Origin: Halorhabdus rudnickae
Lineage (GTDB): Archaea > Halobacteriota > Halobacteria > Halobacteriales > Haloarculaceae
Length of the DNA: 64,000 nucleotides
Assembly (NCBI RefSeq): GCF_900880625.1
Contig: NZ_CAAHFB010000004.1
Span: forward strand, 1 to 64,000
Direction of reading: 5' to 3'
Below are positions 9,120-19,134 of this stretch, one piece after another; position 1 is the stretch's first letter, and each line of letters begins with the position of its first letter. The position numbers and the translations under genes are program-made. Under the pieces are notes generated by a model. The model made no database searches. It was not told the DNA's origin and was given only the letters and a program-made list of their open reading frames with translations.

Positions 9120-9446
9120 GTATTCCGGAGGGTGTGTTTCATCTGGCGTTCGGCTGTCTCCTCCTCGGTAACGCTATTTTCATGTACTGGTCTGAAACGG
9201 CTCCTGGTGAAAGATAAGCACGGGTACTGACCAAGAGATTCACGCCCTTCGGTCGTGAAACCAACCGGCTTGTGAACGGTTCTATGACACCCTAGTATTC
9301 CGACTATTTCTCCGCCGAAACGATGTCTTGACGGTCGCGAACGTCGGACGGCAATATCGCTGCTGGCAGTGTTCTTCTTTGTGCTGGCATGATCGAGGCG
9401 GACGCAATCGGGTGTGTTGATCGAATATGTCCTTCGGTGATCGAAC
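9120..9446. other. Gene-free spacer between vWA pilin and DUF5781-type gene
   Basis: The minus-strand vWA gene promoter occupies the left end. The rest has only short, non-conserved frames and no clear hairpin or RNA gene. I see nothing else that can be supported. Confidence 0.5.
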
Positions 9447-10196
9447 TCAGTCTGCGAGCTGGGACGTCCGAGTCGCATACGTTCGTGTGAGGTCGACTAG
9501 AGCCCCGCGAAACTCGCTTTCGGACGGGTCACGGTCGAGTGACCGAAATCGGCGACGAAACTCGTCAACTCCGAGATGGGGCGCGTCGGTGGCGGCGGCG
9601 TGGGCAAGATCGTACAGCCGGTGGCCGGTCTCGACGAGGTCGTGTCGCTCGACCAGTGCCAGCGCGAACGCGGCATTGACCGCCGTAATATCCGGGTCGG
9701 CCCCACCCGTGATGCGGTCCCAGCCTATCGGGTCGTCGGGACGATCTGCCACCGCAGCGGCGAGACTGGCCTCCAGGAAGTCCACCAGCTTGGCGGCGGG
9801 CGCAAGGTCCATCCAGACGTCGTCCGCGTAGACGTCGCGGGCGTGATTAGCGATCTGGTAACACTGTGCGACCGTCCGGCGCTCGACGCTCCGTCCGGAG
9901 AGTGCCAGAAAAATCGCCTCTTCTGTTGGGAGTGTATGTGAGGGATGGCCTTCTTCAGTGTGATGCATATGCGCGAACTCGTGGAGTGCAAACTCCCGTG
10001 CCATCGCGCTGGTGGCCACCCGCCGGGAGACGACCAGCGTGTGGCGGTCGTCGTCGTGACTGACACGGGTTCGCTCGTCCGGATCGCGCCGGATCTCGAC
10101 AGTTACCGGACGATCGAGGTCGTATTCGGTCTCGAAGAGGTCTCGCGCCCCGAGAAACGGTGCGGCCGGGCCGGAACCGCCGACCTGCAACTCCAT
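9447..10196 (-). CDS. Putative metalloprotease-like protein (DUF5781-like) with HEFAH motif
   Basis: 249 residues, acidic and without signal peptide. LHEFAHMHH near residue 92 carries the HExxH zinc-protease signature with extra histidines, and E114/E115 of PTEEAIFLAL could supply a third ligand. The domain fits a conserved haloarchaeal protein I know as DUF5781; activity has not been shown to my knowledge. Upstream of its start lies the region shared with the EF-2 gene, so the two are divergently transcribed. Confidence 0.7.
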   Translation of the reverse strand: MELQVGGSGPAAPFLGARDLFETEYDLDRPVTVEIRRDPDERTRVSHDDDRHTLVVSRRVATSAMAREFALHEFAHMHHTEEGHPSHTLPTEEAIFLALSGRSVERRTVAQCYQIANHARDVYADDVWMDLAPAAKLVDFLEASLAAAVADRPDDPIGWDRITGGADPDITAVNAAFALALVERHDLVETGHRLYDLAHAAATDAPHLGVDEFRRRFRSLDRDPSESEFRGALVDLTRTYATRTSQLAD

Positions 10197-10551
10197 GTGG
10201 GTTATTCACAATCGATTGTAGCGTATGACTCTTGGGGTCCCGGCGGTTCTCCCTCTGGCCGTTCGGTCCCGGCTCGGACGTCAACAACGAACACCGATCA
10301 GTGACGCTCTGAGACGCTGCTCTCTCGTGTGTAACTGCCACGCTCACGGCGAAACACCTTCAGTTCACTCGCTTTGCCCGTTCGCTGACGAGCGTCCGCG
10401 TTCGTGCGCCTGAGTGGCGCACTCACGCGGAAACACCGAAAGATCGCTCCTCTCCAGTCGCTCTCTTTCCAGCCTCGCCGTTCGAGTGCGAATGGCACGC
10501 TCACGGCGAAACACTACCCTTTTACCGCGCCTGCCGGTAGAATCGCATATC
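10197..10551. repeat. Spacer before EF-2 with three repeats at about 78-bp spacing
   Basis: A 19-bp motif (CACGCTCACGGCGAAACAC) occurs at 10339-10357 and 10496-10514, with a degenerate copy at 10418-10436 (CGCACTCACGCGGAAACAC). Starts are 79 and 78 bp apart. The last copy ends 37 bp before the EF-2 start, next to the T-rich promoter segment CCTTTTACC. It looks like a decayed tandem duplication that carried a promoter-proximal segment. No open frame here looks genuine. Confidence 0.6.
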
Positions 10552-12741
10552 ATGGGCCGACGCAAGAAGATCGTACAGGAGTGTGAGACACTGATGGACA
10601 AGCCGGAGAACATCCGGAACATCGCCATCGCTGCTCACGTCGATCACGGGAAGACGACGCTGACTGACAACCTTCTGGCCGGCGCGGGTATGATCTCCGA
10701 CGAGACTGCCGGGGAGCAACTCGCCATGGACACGGAGGAAGACGAACAGGAACGTGGGATCACCATCGACGCGGCGAACGTCTCGATGACTCACGAATAC
10801 GAGGGGACCAACCACCTCATCAACCTTATCGACACACCGGGCCACGTCGACTTCGGCGGGGACGTTACTCGCGCGATGCGAGCCGTCGACGGCGCCTTGG
10901 TGGTCGTCGACGCCGTCGAGGGCGCGATGCCCCAGACCGAGACCGTCCTCCGACAGGCGCTACGGGAGGGCGTCAAGCCCACGCTGTTCATCAACAAAGT
11001 CGACCGCCTCATCTCCGAGCTTCAGGAAGGGGCCGAGGAGATGCAAGAGCGACTCCTAGGCGTCATTCAGGACGTCAACGAGCTCATCCGCGGGATGACT
11101 GAGGAGATGGACGACATCGAGGACGACTGGACAGTCTCCGTCGAGGAGGGGACCGTCGGCTTCGGGTCGGCACTGTACAAGTGGGGCGTCTCGATGCCCT
11201 CGATGCAGCGCACCGGGATGGACTTCGGCGAGATCATGGAACTTGAGCGCAACGACAACCGCCAGGAACTTCACGAGCGGACGCCCCTGGCGGATGTCGT
11301 CCTCGACATGGTATGTGAGCACTTCCCGAACCCTATCGACGCCCAGCCCCGTCGTATTCCCCGCATCTGGCGTGGCGACGCCGATAGCGAGGTCGCCGAG
11401 CAGATGCAACTGGTCGACGAGGACGGCGACGTTGTCCTGATGGTCACCGACATCGGCGTCGACCCCCATGCCGGCGAGGTCGCGGCGGGTCGTGTCTTCT
11501 CCGGCACCATCGAGGAGGGTCAAGAACTGTACGTCTCCGGGACGGCAGGCAAGAACCGTGTCCAGAGCGTCGGGGTCTACATGGGGGGCGAGCGCGAGGA
11601 AGTTGAGGAGGTCCCGGCTGGCAATATCGCTGCCGTCACTGGCCTGAAAGACGCCATTGCGGGCTCGACGGTTTCGAGCCTCGAGATGACGCCATTCGAG
11701 TCGATCGAGCACATCTCCGAGCCGGTCATCACCAAGAGCGTCGAGGCCCAGCGCATGGACGACCTGCCCAAACTCATCGAGACGCTCCAGCAGGTCTCCA
11801 AAGAGGACCCGACCATCGAGATCGAGATCAACGAAGACACCGGCGAGCACCTCATCTCCGGGCAGGGCGAACTCCACCTTGAAGTCGTCACCCAGCGCAT
11901 CGAGCGCAACCAGGGTATCCCGATCACGACCGGCGAACCGATCGTCGTCTTCCGGGAGGCTCCCCAGGAGTCCAGCCGCGAGGTCGAAGGGATCTCGCCG
12001 AACCGTCACAACCGCTTCTACATCACGGTCGAACCCCTCGAAGAGGACATCGTCGACGCGATCCAGCTCGGCGAGGCCTCCATGGACATGCCCGAACTCG
12101 AGCGCCGTGAAGCGCTCCAGGAAGCTGGCATGGACAAGGACACGTCCCAGAACGTCGAGCACATCCACGGGACGAACGTCATCATCGACGACACGAAGGG
12201 GATCCAGCACTTGAACGAGACGATGGAACTCGTTCTCGAAGGGTTCGAGGAAGCGCTCAACGACGGTCCGCTCGCAGCTGAGCCGGTCCAGGGTTCGCTC
12301 ATTCGGCTCCACGACGCCCGGCTCCACGAGGACGCCATCCACCGCGGCCCGGCGCAGGTCATCCCCGCCGTTCGCCAGGCGCTGCACAACGCCTTGATCG
12401 ACGGCGAGATCCGCCTGCTCGAACCGATTCAGGATGTCCGTATCGACGTCCCCAACGAGCACATGGGCGCCGCGAGTGGCGAGGTCCAGGGCCGGCGTGG
12501 CCGCGTCGACGACATGTACCAGGAAGGCGACCTGATGGTCGTCGAGGGCATCGCGCCCGTCGAGGAGATGATCGGTTTCTCCTCGGACATCCGGAGCGCA
12601 ACCGAGGGGCGTGCCTCCTGGAACACCGAGAACGCCGGCTTCCGCGTCATGGCCGACAACCTCCAGCCCGAGAAGATCACCGAGATTCGCGAGCGCAAGG
12701 GCATGAAGACCGAGCTGCCCGAAGCGATCGATTACTTCTAG
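10552..12741 (+). CDS. aef2: Translation elongation factor aEF-2
   Basis: 729 residues, the normal archaeal length. It is the GTPase that moves tRNA and mRNA through the ribosome. GTP-binding motifs are [11 protein letters not shown] (G1), [10 protein letters not shown] (G3) and NKVDRL (G4). The histidine in [12 protein letters not shown] is the expected diphthamide site. Start ATG 10552 gives the standard MGRRKKIVQ terminus. The GC-rich gene also opens a 649-codon frame on the other strand, which is a shadow. Confidence 0.98.
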   Translation: MGRRKKIVQECETLMDKPENIRNIAIAAHVDHGKTTLTDNLLAGAGMISDETAGEQLAMDTEEDEQERGITIDAANVSMTHEYEGTNHLINLIDTPGHVDFGGDVTRAMRAVDGALVVVDAVEGAMPQTETVLRQALREGVKPTLFINKVDRLISELQEGAEEMQERLLGVIQDVNELIRGMTEEMDDIEDDWTVSVEEGTVGFGSALYKWGVSMPSMQRTGMDFGEIMELERNDNRQELHERTPLADVVLDMVCEHFPNPIDAQPRRIPRIWRGDADSEVAEQMQLVDEDGDVVLMVTDIGVDPHAGEVAAGRVFSGTIEEGQELYVSGTAGKNRVQSVGVYMGGEREEVEEVPAGNIAAVTGLKDAIAGSTVSSLEMTPFESIEHISEPVITKSVEAQRMDDLPKLIETLQQVSKEDPTIEIEINEDTGEHLISGQGELHLEVVTQRIERNQGIPITTGEPIVVFREAPQESSREVEGISPNRHNRFYITVEPLEEDIVDAIQLGEASMDMPELERREALQEAGMDKDTSQNVEHIHGTNVIIDDTKGIQHLNETMELVLEGFEEALNDGPLAAEPVQGSLIRLHDARLHEDAIHRGPAQVIPAVRQALHNALIDGEIRLLEPIQDVRIDVPNEHMGAASGEVQGRRGRVDDMYQEGDLMVVEGIAPVEEMIGFSSDIRSATEGRASWNTENAGFRVMADNLQPEKITEIRERKGMKTELPEAIDYF

Positions 12742-13055
12742 AGACCACCTTTTTACTTCAGAGGGTCGCCGACGGCGACCCTCTTCGCAAAAAGCTGGAC
12801 CAAAAACATCTGCGAGCGAGTCACTGACTCGCTCGCAGTGTTCTCGTGAGCGAAGCGAGGGCGACCAACGGGAGCCCTCGATGCGGAGCGGGGAGCGAAG
12901 CGACCCGTGGAGCGACAGCGAACGAGAGCCCGTCAGAGCTCTGCTCTGACGGTGAAACGACGGCGCAAGCGCCGTCGTACGCTCGACGACAGCCATCTCG
13001 TTCACTACGCTGAAAGCCGATATTAGTCTCGCTCCTGTCTCGACTGTTTACGCCG
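12742..13055. repeat. Palindrome-rich intergenic unit after EF-2 (copy 1 of 2)
   Basis: Directly after the stop comes GAGACCACCTTTTTACT (12741-12757), then four perfect hairpins: 12760-12784 (12-bp stem), 12810-12838 (14-bp stem), 12931-12951 (9-bp stem) and 12958-12977 (9-bp stem). Between the first two is CGCAAAAAGCTGGACCA (12786-12802). The same skeleton is found at 50516-50830. The T-run beside the stop could end transcription. No coding potential seen. Confidence 0.7.
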
Positions 13056-13058
13056 GTA

Positions 13059-13067
13059 GATATATTT
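13059..13067 (+). promoter_or_regulatory. TATA box of the aldo/keto reductase gene
   Basis: GATATATTT lies with its centre about 30 bp before ATG 13093, the distance expected for a leaderless haloarchaeal transcript. Confidence 0.55.
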
Positions 13068-13092
13068 CATCGGGACTCGTGTTCCGTATGGC

Positions 13093-14064
13093 ATGGAGTA
13101 TACGACACTCGGTTCGACCGGCATGGAGGTTTCAAAGATCGCGTTGGGTTGTATGAGCTTTGGGGGCGGGGACGACTGGATGCTGGACGAGGAGGAAGGG
13201 CGGGAACTCGTAGAGCGGGCGATCGACCTGGGGATCAACTTCTTCGATACCGCAAACGTCTACTCTTCGGGCGAGAGCGAGAAGATCCTGGGCGACGTAC
13301 TCGCAGATTACGACCGTGACGAGCAGGTCGTCGCCACCAAGGTTTACGGCGAGATGGACGAGGACAACCCCAACGCCCAGGGCCTCTCCCGGAAGGCGAT
13401 CGAACAGGAACTCTCGAATAGTCTCGATCGCCTCGGCATGGAGACGGTCGATCTCTACCAGATCCACCGCTGGGATTACGACACCCCTATCGAGACCACC
13501 CTGCGGGCGCTTGACGATGCCGTCCGCCGCGGGAAGGTCCGTCACATCGGCGCTTCGTCGATGTGGGCTCACCAGTTCCAGGAGGCGCTGCACGTCAGCG
13601 ACCGGGCGGGACTTGCCCGGTTCGAGACGATGCAGAACCTCTATCATCTGACGTATCGCGAGGAGGAACGCGAGATGTACCCCGTCTGTGACAAGGAGAA
13701 CGTCGGTGTCCTGCCGTGGTCGCCGCTGGCGGCGGGCTATCTCACCCGTCCCCACGACGAGTTCATGACGACGACGCGTGCGGAACACGAAGTCGATTAC
13801 GGGACGCCGTACCACGAGGGGCCGGGCAGCGAGGAGATCAACGGCCGCGTCGAAGAACTTGCCGACGACTACGGTGTGACGATGGCCCAGATCGCGCTGG
13901 CCTGGCACTTCCAGAACGACAACGTCGACGCGCCGATCGTCGGGACGTCGAGCATCGAACACCTGGAGGAGGCCGTCGAGGCGCTCGACGTCGATCTCAG
14001 CGAATCCGATGTCGAATATCTCGAAGAACCCTACGCGCCCGTCGACGTGTTCGGTCACGAGTGA
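13093..14064 (+). CDS. Aldo/keto reductase (AKR, YajO/tas-like)
   Basis: 323 residues forming an NADPH-dependent TIM-barrel oxidoreductase. Seen motifs: GLGCM-type start (IALGCMSFGGG), INFFDTANVYSSGESE with the catalytic D and Y, QIHRWDYDTPIE with the catalytic H, and C-terminal AWHFQNDNVDAPIVGTSS for the cofactor phosphate. Substrate cannot be read from sequence. Monocistronic, flanked by the palindromic unit and a convergent gene. A second, less related AKR is at 41065-41913. Confidence 0.9.
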   Translation: MEYTTLGSTGMEVSKIALGCMSFGGGDDWMLDEEEGRELVERAIDLGINFFDTANVYSSGESEKILGDVLADYDRDEQVVATKVYGEMDEDNPNAQGLSRKAIEQELSNSLDRLGMETVDLYQIHRWDYDTPIETTLRALDDAVRRGKVRHIGASSMWAHQFQEALHVSDRAGLARFETMQNLYHLTYREEEREMYPVCDKENVGVLPWSPLAAGYLTRPHDEFMTTTRAEHEVDYGTPYHEGPGSEEINGRVEELADDYGVTMAQIALAWHFQNDNVDAPIVGTSSIEHLEEAVEALDVDLSESDVEYLEEPYAPVDVFGHE

Positions 14065-14087
14065 GTCATCGACCGATTTCGACCCGA

Positions 14088-14934
14088 TCACAGCAGCGAG
14101 CGTACTTTCGCGGCGATCGACCCCGTCATCGAGCACTGTTTGTCGAAAAACCGTGCCCGGGAGCGCCGCCAAAAATACAGCCCGATCGTCCCGAGGTTCA
14201 GGAACGGGAGCGCGGCAAACAGCGCCCAGTAGGCCGGTCCGCCGTCCCAGTCACTGTGCGTCCGGACGTACCAGGCGTCTTTGTAGACGAGAGCGGGCAG
14301 CATGGCGTACGTCGCTAGGGCCCACAGCGGAAGCGGACACCGTGGCTGCGTCCGGGACGAGCGACAGAATGCCGACGAACGTGGCGACGATGCCCATCCC
14401 GACGAGTATGCCCGGGCGGCGATCGCTCCCCCGGGGCGTCTCCTCGGGCGTGACGATCACGGTGTGGACGCCTTGCCGTTCGACCAGGACTGTTTCGCCG
14501 TAGAGACCACGTAACTCGACGTCGAGTGCGTCCAGTAATCTGGTCAGCCCTGTCTCACGGTCGCCCCCAGGCAAGGCGAGGTAGGCGGTCGCCGTCTCCG
14601 TGCCGAAGTCCAGCGTCAGCGCGATCGCCTGTGCCGGATCACCCTCGAGCGGATACGTCTCGGGGATCTCTCCTTCGTCGACCTGCTCCGCGTCGGTGAC
14701 TATCGCACGGCGCGGTTCACCTGACGCTCCGCCGGGTGGTCGGTCGAAGTCCTCGTCTAGCTCGTAGAACCTCGCGATGGCCTCGTCAGCGTCCAACCGG
14801 TTCCTCGCGGCGTCCGTCGAGGCGTCGGCTTCGTTTCGTTCGGTGTCGATCTCGTCAACGGTTGCAGGCGAACCGGACTCGCCGCTGTCGACGGTTTCCG
14901 ACGGCTGCTCGACGGTCCGTTCGTCCTCGGCCAC
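14088..14934 (-). pseudogene. Acidic membrane protein with a +1 frameshift near its end
   Basis: The first frame starts at ATG 14934: an acidic disordered N-terminus, a small alpha/beta domain (PAQAIALTLDFGTETATAYLA) and a membrane helix (ILVGMGIVATFVGILSLV). It then runs into low-quality sequence. One base off, the strand reads LPLWALATYAMLPALVYKDA and goes on through two more hydrophobic helices to a stop at 14088. The second part clearly completes the membrane region. One extra base at roughly 14320-14345 explains the break. It may be a real lesion or a sequencing error; function unknown. Confidence 0.7.
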
Positions 14935-15023
14935 ACCATTTCATGCGCTGTCATGTCTGTAAACTCTGCCGATGTCTGCGTACGGCAGCACCTGCTTTGT
15001 CCCGAGGAGTCACGTTCAGGGGA

Positions 15024-15034
15024 TTCTTATACTA
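15024..15034 (+). promoter_or_regulatory. Probable TATA box of the ACT-hom operon
   Basis: TTCTTATACTA lies about 75 bp before ATG 15104, leaving a leader of roughly 50 bases. It is the only good TATA-like box in the gap. Confidence 0.4.
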
Positions 15035-15103
15035 GCCCACCCGTGGATTGGATACGATGTACGCGCCCAGACACGCGTCTTCGCTAGTCGAGGTGAGTGT
15101 TCT

Positions 15104-15634
15104 ATGAGCGATCCCCAGGACGAAGTCCGGGCGTACACAGTTCGGCTCGAACTCGTCGACGAACCCGGGGAACTCCTCCGGGCCCTCGAACCGATCGCCG
15201 AGAATGGTGGAAACCTCTTGAGTATCTATCATGAACGCGGTAACATGACCCCACGTGGTCATATTCCCGTAGAGGTCGACCTGGAGGCGACGCCCGACCG
15301 CTTCGACGGGATCGTCGAGGCACTGCGGGAGGCCGGCGTCAACGTGATCGAGGCTGGCCAGGAACGGTACAGCGAGGAGGTGACAGTCTTGCTCGTAGGC
15401 CACCTCGTCGACACGGACCTGTCGGATACGCTCTCGGCACTCCGTGCCGAGAACGGAGCCGTCACTGATCTTTCGCTGTCCGCCCCGGAAGGCGTCGAAG
15501 ACGTTTCCAGCGCCCGATTGCGCCTCAAGACCGAACAGGGTGCCGTCGAGGATACCCTCGCTGCGGTTCGGTCGGTGGCCGAACAGAAGGATCTGCGCGT
15601 CGTCGAACCTCTTGCCCCCGGGGGTGAGGCCTGA
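15104..15634 (+). CDS. ACT-domain amino-acid-binding protein
   Basis: 176 residues from ATG 15104. Residues about 9-80 form an ACT domain (YTVRLELVDEPGELLRALEP, then GGNLLSIYHERGN), a small regulatory fold that binds amino acids. The C-terminal half resembles a second, weaker ACT unit. It overlaps the start of homoserine dehydrogenase by one base (TGATG), so it is almost certainly the detached regulatory partner giving feedback control by threonine or a related amino acid. That last point is inference from family and position. Confidence 0.85.
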   Translation: MSDPQDEVRAYTVRLELVDEPGELLRALEPIAENGGNLLSIYHERGNMTPRGHIPVEVDLEATPDRFDGIVEALREAGVNVIEAGQERYSEEVTVLLVGHLVDTDLSDTLSALRAENGAVTDLSLSAPEGVEDVSSARLRLKTEQGAVEDTLAAVRSVAEQKDLRVVEPLAPGGEA

Positions 15635-16587
15635 TGGATCTCGCCATCATGGGAACGGGGACAGTCGGGACTTCCGTCGCCGAACTCGCAAGCGCATACG
15701 GGCATCGCGTCACCGCCATGGCTAACGTCGACGCCGCAGCGATCGATCCCGACGGGCTGGACACTGCGGCGGCCCTCGAACGACAGCGAACCGCGGGTGA
15801 GGCCCATCTCGGTGAGGAGGACCCCGAGGACGCCTTGACTGCCGAGTACGACGCCCTGATCGAAGTGACGCCGGTGACGTTGGACGACGCCGAACCTGGC
15901 TTCAGTCACGTCGAGGCTGCCCTCGAACAGGACCGACACGTCGTCTTGGCCAACAAGGGACCGATGGCCGAACGCTACGCTGACGTCCGCGCGCTGGAGC
16001 GAGAGAGCGACGGTGAGGTCCGTTTCGAGGCTACCGTCGGTGGAGCGATCCCGGTCCTCTCGACGATCGAAGACTACGATCCGGGGACGGTCACGGCCGC
16101 CAGGGGCATCCTCAACGGGACCGCGAACTTCATCCTCTCGCGGATGGCTGCCGAGGGCCTGGGCTACGAGCACGTCCTCGCTGAGGCTCAGGATCTCGGC
16201 GTCGCCGAGACCGACCCCTCCTTCGACGTCGAGGGAACCGACGCCGCACTGAAGTGCGTGATCCTGGCGAACGTCCTCGCGGAGGGCGAGCGGACCTACT
16301 CCCTCGAGGATGCGACTGTCGAGGGGATCAAAGACGTCCCGGGCAGTGCGCTCGAACTCGCCCGCGAAGATGGCCGGACGATCCGGCTGATCGGCGAAGT
16401 CGTCGACGGCGAGGTTCGCGTCGGGCCGCGGCTCGTGCCCGAGCATAGCGAACTCGCGGTGACGGGCACGACGAACATCGTCCAGCTGGAAACGGCGAAC
16501 GCCGGCCGACTCAACCTCTCGGGCCGCGGTGCGGGCGGTCCCGAGACTGCGTCGGCAATCCTCGCCGACGTCGGTCGGCTCGGGTAA
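15634..16587 (+). CDS. hom: Homoserine dehydrogenase
   Basis: 317 residues, catalysing NAD(P)H-dependent conversion of aspartate semialdehyde to homoserine on the way to threonine and methionine. N-terminal Rossmann motif [14 protein letters not shown]; catalytic-domain signature [16 protein letters not shown] with the nearby [13 protein letters not shown]; lysine in LANKGPMAE. It lacks the C-terminal ACT domain found in many bacterial enzymes, which fits the separate ACT gene directly upstream. Confidence 0.95.
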   Translation: MDLAIMGTGTVGTSVAELASAYGHRVTAMANVDAAAIDPDGLDTAAALERQRTAGEAHLGEEDPEDALTAEYDALIEVTPVTLDDAEPGFSHVEAALEQDRHVVLANKGPMAERYADVRALERESDGEVRFEATVGGAIPVLSTIEDYDPGTVTAARGILNGTANFILSRMAAEGLGYEHVLAEAQDLGVAETDPSFDVEGTDAALKCVILANVLAEGERTYSLEDATVEGIKDVPGSALELAREDGRTIRLIGEVVDGEVRVGPRLVPEHSELAVTGTTNIVQLETANAGRLNLSGRGAGGPETASAILADVGRLG

Positions 16588-16690
16588 ACCGAACGGGTCC
16601 GCTCCCGCGGCGGCTTACTGACGTCCCATCGCGGTCGTGTCATGCGTTCCCAGATCGCCATACGAAACCGCGATCGTACGAACGGCGTAT

Positions 16691-16707
16691 CGAAACCGTT
16701 TTAATTA
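16691..16707 (+). promoter_or_regulatory. BRE and TATA box of the EF-1 alpha operon
   Basis: CGAAAC (16691-16696) followed by TTTTAATTA (16699-16707) is a strong BRE-TATA pair. It lies about 50 bp before ATG 16755, predicting a short leader of 20-30 bases. Confidence 0.6.
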
Positions 16708-16754
16708 CTTCTGCCGAACGATTCCGATACAGCGCCTCTGCGCGTGAGATTCCA

Positions 16755-18026
16755 ATGAGTGAGGACAAACCGCACCAGAACCTCGCCATCATCGGACACG
16801 TCGACCACGGGAAGTCCACTCTCGTCGGGCGACTTCTGTTCGAAACTGGCAGCGTTCCGGAGCACGTCATCGAGCAGCACCGAGAGGAAGCCGAAGAGAA
16901 GGGCAAGGGCGGCTTCGAGTTCGCCTACGTGATGGACAACCTCGCCGAGGAGCGCGAGCGCGGGGTCACCATCGACATCGCCCACCAGGAGTTCGACACC
17001 GACGAGTACTACTTCACCATCGTCGACTGTCCGGGCCACCGTGACTTCGTGAAGAACATGATCACGGGCGCGTCCCAGGCCGACAACGCCGTGCTCGTGG
17101 TCGCCGCGGACGACGGCGTCCAGCCCCAGACCCAGGAGCACGTCTTCCTGGCTCGTACCCTGGGTATCGACGAGCTCATCGTCGCCGTCAACAAGATGGA
17201 CCTCGTCGACTACGAGGAGTCCCGGTATCGGGAGGCCGTCGAGGAAGTCAAGGACTTGCTCAAGCAGGTCCAGTTCAACACCGAGGACGCCAGCTTCATC
17301 CCGTCGTCCGCCTTCGAGGGCGACAACGTCGAACACACCAGCGACAACATGCCTTGGTACGATGGGCCGACCATCCTCGAGGCACTCAACGACCTGCCGG
17401 TACCGGAGCCGCCGACGGACGCGCCGCTTCGGCTGCCGATCCAGGACGTTTACACCATCTCCGGTATCGGGACAGTCCCCGTCGGTCGGATCGAGACCGG
17501 TGAGATGTTCCCCGGTGACGACGTCGTCTTCCAGCCAAGCGACGTCGGTGGCGAGGTCAAGACCGTCGAGATGCACCACGAGGAAGTCGACAGCGCGGGC
17601 CCCGGCGACAACGTCGGGTTCAACGTCCGCGGCGTCGGCAAGGACGACATTCGCCGTGGTGACGTCTGTGGCCCCGCCGACCATCCGCCGACGGTCGCCG
17701 ACACCTTCCAGGCCCAGATCGTCGTCATGCAGCACCCGAGCGTGATTACGGCCGGGTACACGCCGGTCTTCCACGCCCACACGGCACAGGTCGCCTGTAC
17801 GATCGAGTCCATCGACGCGAAGATCGATCCCTCTTCCGGCGAGGTCGCCGAAGAGAACCCTGACTTCATCCAGTCGGGCGACGCCGCGAAGGTCACTGTT
17901 CGACCACAGAAACCCCTCAGCATCGAGCCGGCCAGCGAGATCCCCGAGCTGGGGAGCTTCGCCATCCGAGACATGGGCCAGACCATCGCTGCCGGACAGG
18001 TCCTTGACGTCGACGAGCGCGAATAA
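16755..18026 (+). CDS. tuf: Translation elongation factor aEF-1 alpha
   Basis: 423 residues, brings aminoacyl-tRNA to the ribosome. G1 [11 protein letters not shown]3 [13 protein letters not shown]4 NKMDLV, followed by the two beta-barrel domains ([29 protein letters not shown]). The length is normal for haloarchaea. The stop overlaps the S10 start (TAATG), a widely conserved pair. Confidence 0.98.
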   Translation: MSEDKPHQNLAIIGHVDHGKSTLVGRLLFETGSVPEHVIEQHREEAEEKGKGGFEFAYVMDNLAEERERGVTIDIAHQEFDTDEYYFTIVDCPGHRDFVKNMITGASQADNAVLVVAADDGVQPQTQEHVFLARTLGIDELIVAVNKMDLVDYEESRYREAVEEVKDLLKQVQFNTEDASFIPSSAFEGDNVEHTSDNMPWYDGPTILEALNDLPVPEPPTDAPLRLPIQDVYTISGIGTVPVGRIETGEMFPGDDVVFQPSDVGGEVKTVEMHHEEVDSAGPGDNVGFNVRGVGKDDIRRGDVCGPADHPPTVADTFQAQIVVMQHPSVITAGYTPVFHAHTAQVACTIESIDAKIDPSSGEVAEENPDFIQSGDAAKVTVRPQKPLSIEPASEIPELGSFAIRDMGQTIAAGQVLDVDERE

Positions 18027-18334
18027 TGCAGCAAGCACGCGTCCGTCTGGCGGGCACGAGTCCGAAAGACCTCGACGCCATCTGCGATGAGGTCGGTGAG
18101 ATTGCCAACAAGACTGGGGTCGAGCTCTCCGGTCCGGTGCCGCTCCCGACCAAGACGCTGGAAGTCCCAGCCCGGAAGTCTCCCGACGGTGAGGGGACCG
18201 CCACATGGGAGCACTGGGAGATGCGTGTCCACAAGCGGCTGATCGACATCGACGCCGACGAACGCGCGCTCCGCCAGCTCATGCGCATCCAGGTGCCCAA
18301 CGACGTCTCCATCGAGATCGTCCTCGAGGACTGA
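18026..18334 (+). CDS. rpsJ: 30S ribosomal protein uS10
   Basis: 102 residues, the full archaeal length. It begins [16 protein letters not shown] and contains [20 protein letters not shown] and the conserved [11 protein letters not shown]-type segment ([13 protein letters not shown]). It sits in the small-subunit head. Co-transcribed with EF-1 alpha; a tRNA gene follows in the same direction 55 bp downstream. Confidence 0.97.
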   Translation: MQQARVRLAGTSPKDLDAICDEVGEIANKTGVELSGPVPLPTKTLEVPARKSPDGEGTATWEHWEMRVHKRLIDIDADERALRQLMRIQVPNDVSIEIVLED

Positions 18335-18388
18335 CCACGCACTCGGATCGTCGGATTCAACTGTCTCGACCTATCTACGTCTACACGC

Positions 18389-18460
18389 GGGCTCGTAGAT
18401 CAGCGGCAGATCGCTTCCTTCGCAAGGAAGAGGCCCGGGGTTCAAATCCCCGCGAGTCCA
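18389..18460 (+). tRNA. tRNA-Ala, anticodon CGC
   Basis: A complete 72-nt cloverleaf without intron. Acceptor stem GGGCTCG/CGAGTCC with discriminator A; the G3:U70 pair that marks alanine tRNAs is present. D stem GATC/GATC, anticodon stem CTTCC/GGAAG with loop TTCGCAA (anticodon CGC), five-base variable loop, T arm CGGGG-TTCAAAT-CCCCG. CCA is not encoded. It may be cut from the tuf-rpsJ transcript. Confidence 0.97.
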
Positions 18461-18709
18461 CTACACCCCGTCTTCTTCGCGAACTATCCGGTCAGTCCCG
18501 GGTATAGTCCCCGAGAAGCGTATTTGTGTCTCGCCGGGTAGTGCAACAAACCCCGTTGAGAATAGAAGGAATGCACGTCTACCGGTTGCCTCGCCCCGTC
18601 GTGCGGTTTTAGCGAGTGAAACGCGGGGGTGGCGGCCGTGAGCAGTCGGACCGGTTCGGGCCGAACTGACGTTGAAATTGCTGTCAGAAATCGCTCACAA
18701 TACGCCAGG
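18461..18709. other. Spacer after the tRNA gene, nothing recognised
   Basis: No convincing gene and no second copy of the tRNA 3' end was found. Codon-like periodicity is weak. It leads into the doubtful small Cys-rich frame at 18710. Confidence 0.4.
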
Positions 18710-18955
18710 ATGCTCCACCGACCGGACCCGGACACTGACGACCCGGAACCCGCTTGTCCGGTTTGCTACGACGATGACGCCGAGTACACGCGCGTTCAGG
18801 TCGCCGCCTACCGACCGCACTACGACCTGTGTGGCTATCCGCAGTGCTTCGGAGGTGAGCATCGCTCACTCCTTACGAGACCTCCGTGTGCCCATATTTA
18901 CTGTCGCTCACAAGTTCATGGGGAAGCAAATCTGAACGTTCGAACGGGCATTTGA
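18710..18955 (+). CDS. Possible small Cys-rich (zinc-binding) protein
   Basis: 81 residues from ATG 18710; GTG starts at 18629 and 18638 are also possible. The middle part ACPVCYDDDAEYTRVQVAAY followed by DLCGYPQCFG has two cysteine pairs spaced like a treble-clef or zinc knuckle. The C-terminal third has no clear character and crosses a hairpin (GGAGGTGAGC...GCTCACTCC at 18850-18874), so the real end may be lost. It could be a decayed gene. Confidence 0.35.
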   Translation: MLHRPDPDTDDPEPACPVCYDDDAEYTRVQVAAYRPHYDLCGYPQCFGGEHRSLLTRPPCAHIYCRSQVHGEANLNVRTGI

Positions 18956-19134
18956 GCTTAGCAGACGTAGCCCGCGGGGGAGAGCGAAACAGCGAGTAGG
19001 ACCGTCTTCCGTTCAAATCTTCCGCGATCATTCTCGCGGCCTTGTCGTGGGATAACGAAGCGAACGAAGATTAGAAGACAAGCAGAGTGAGTCTTCCGGT
19101 GTGTCCGGTACGCTACGAGACTGGGAAGATCCTT
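18956..19134. other. Spacer, nothing recognised
   Basis: Low coding potential. A tRNA-like T-loop string (GTTCAAATC) near 19012 lacks the surrounding stems and is not a tRNA. Confidence 0.4.

Noticed and set aside
11056-13005. 649-codon frame opposite EF-2
   Set aside because: It is a GC-driven shadow of a highly conserved gene and encodes no recognisable protein.
16701-18206. 501-codon frame opposite EF-1 alpha
   Set aside because: Shadow frame for the same reason.
18389-18955. tRNA-Ala as attachment site of an integrated element
   Set aside because: No second copy of the tRNA 3' end and no integrase was found in the window.
19005-19030. tRNA-like T-loop string GTTCAAATC
   Set aside because: No matching acceptor, D or anticodon stems around it.
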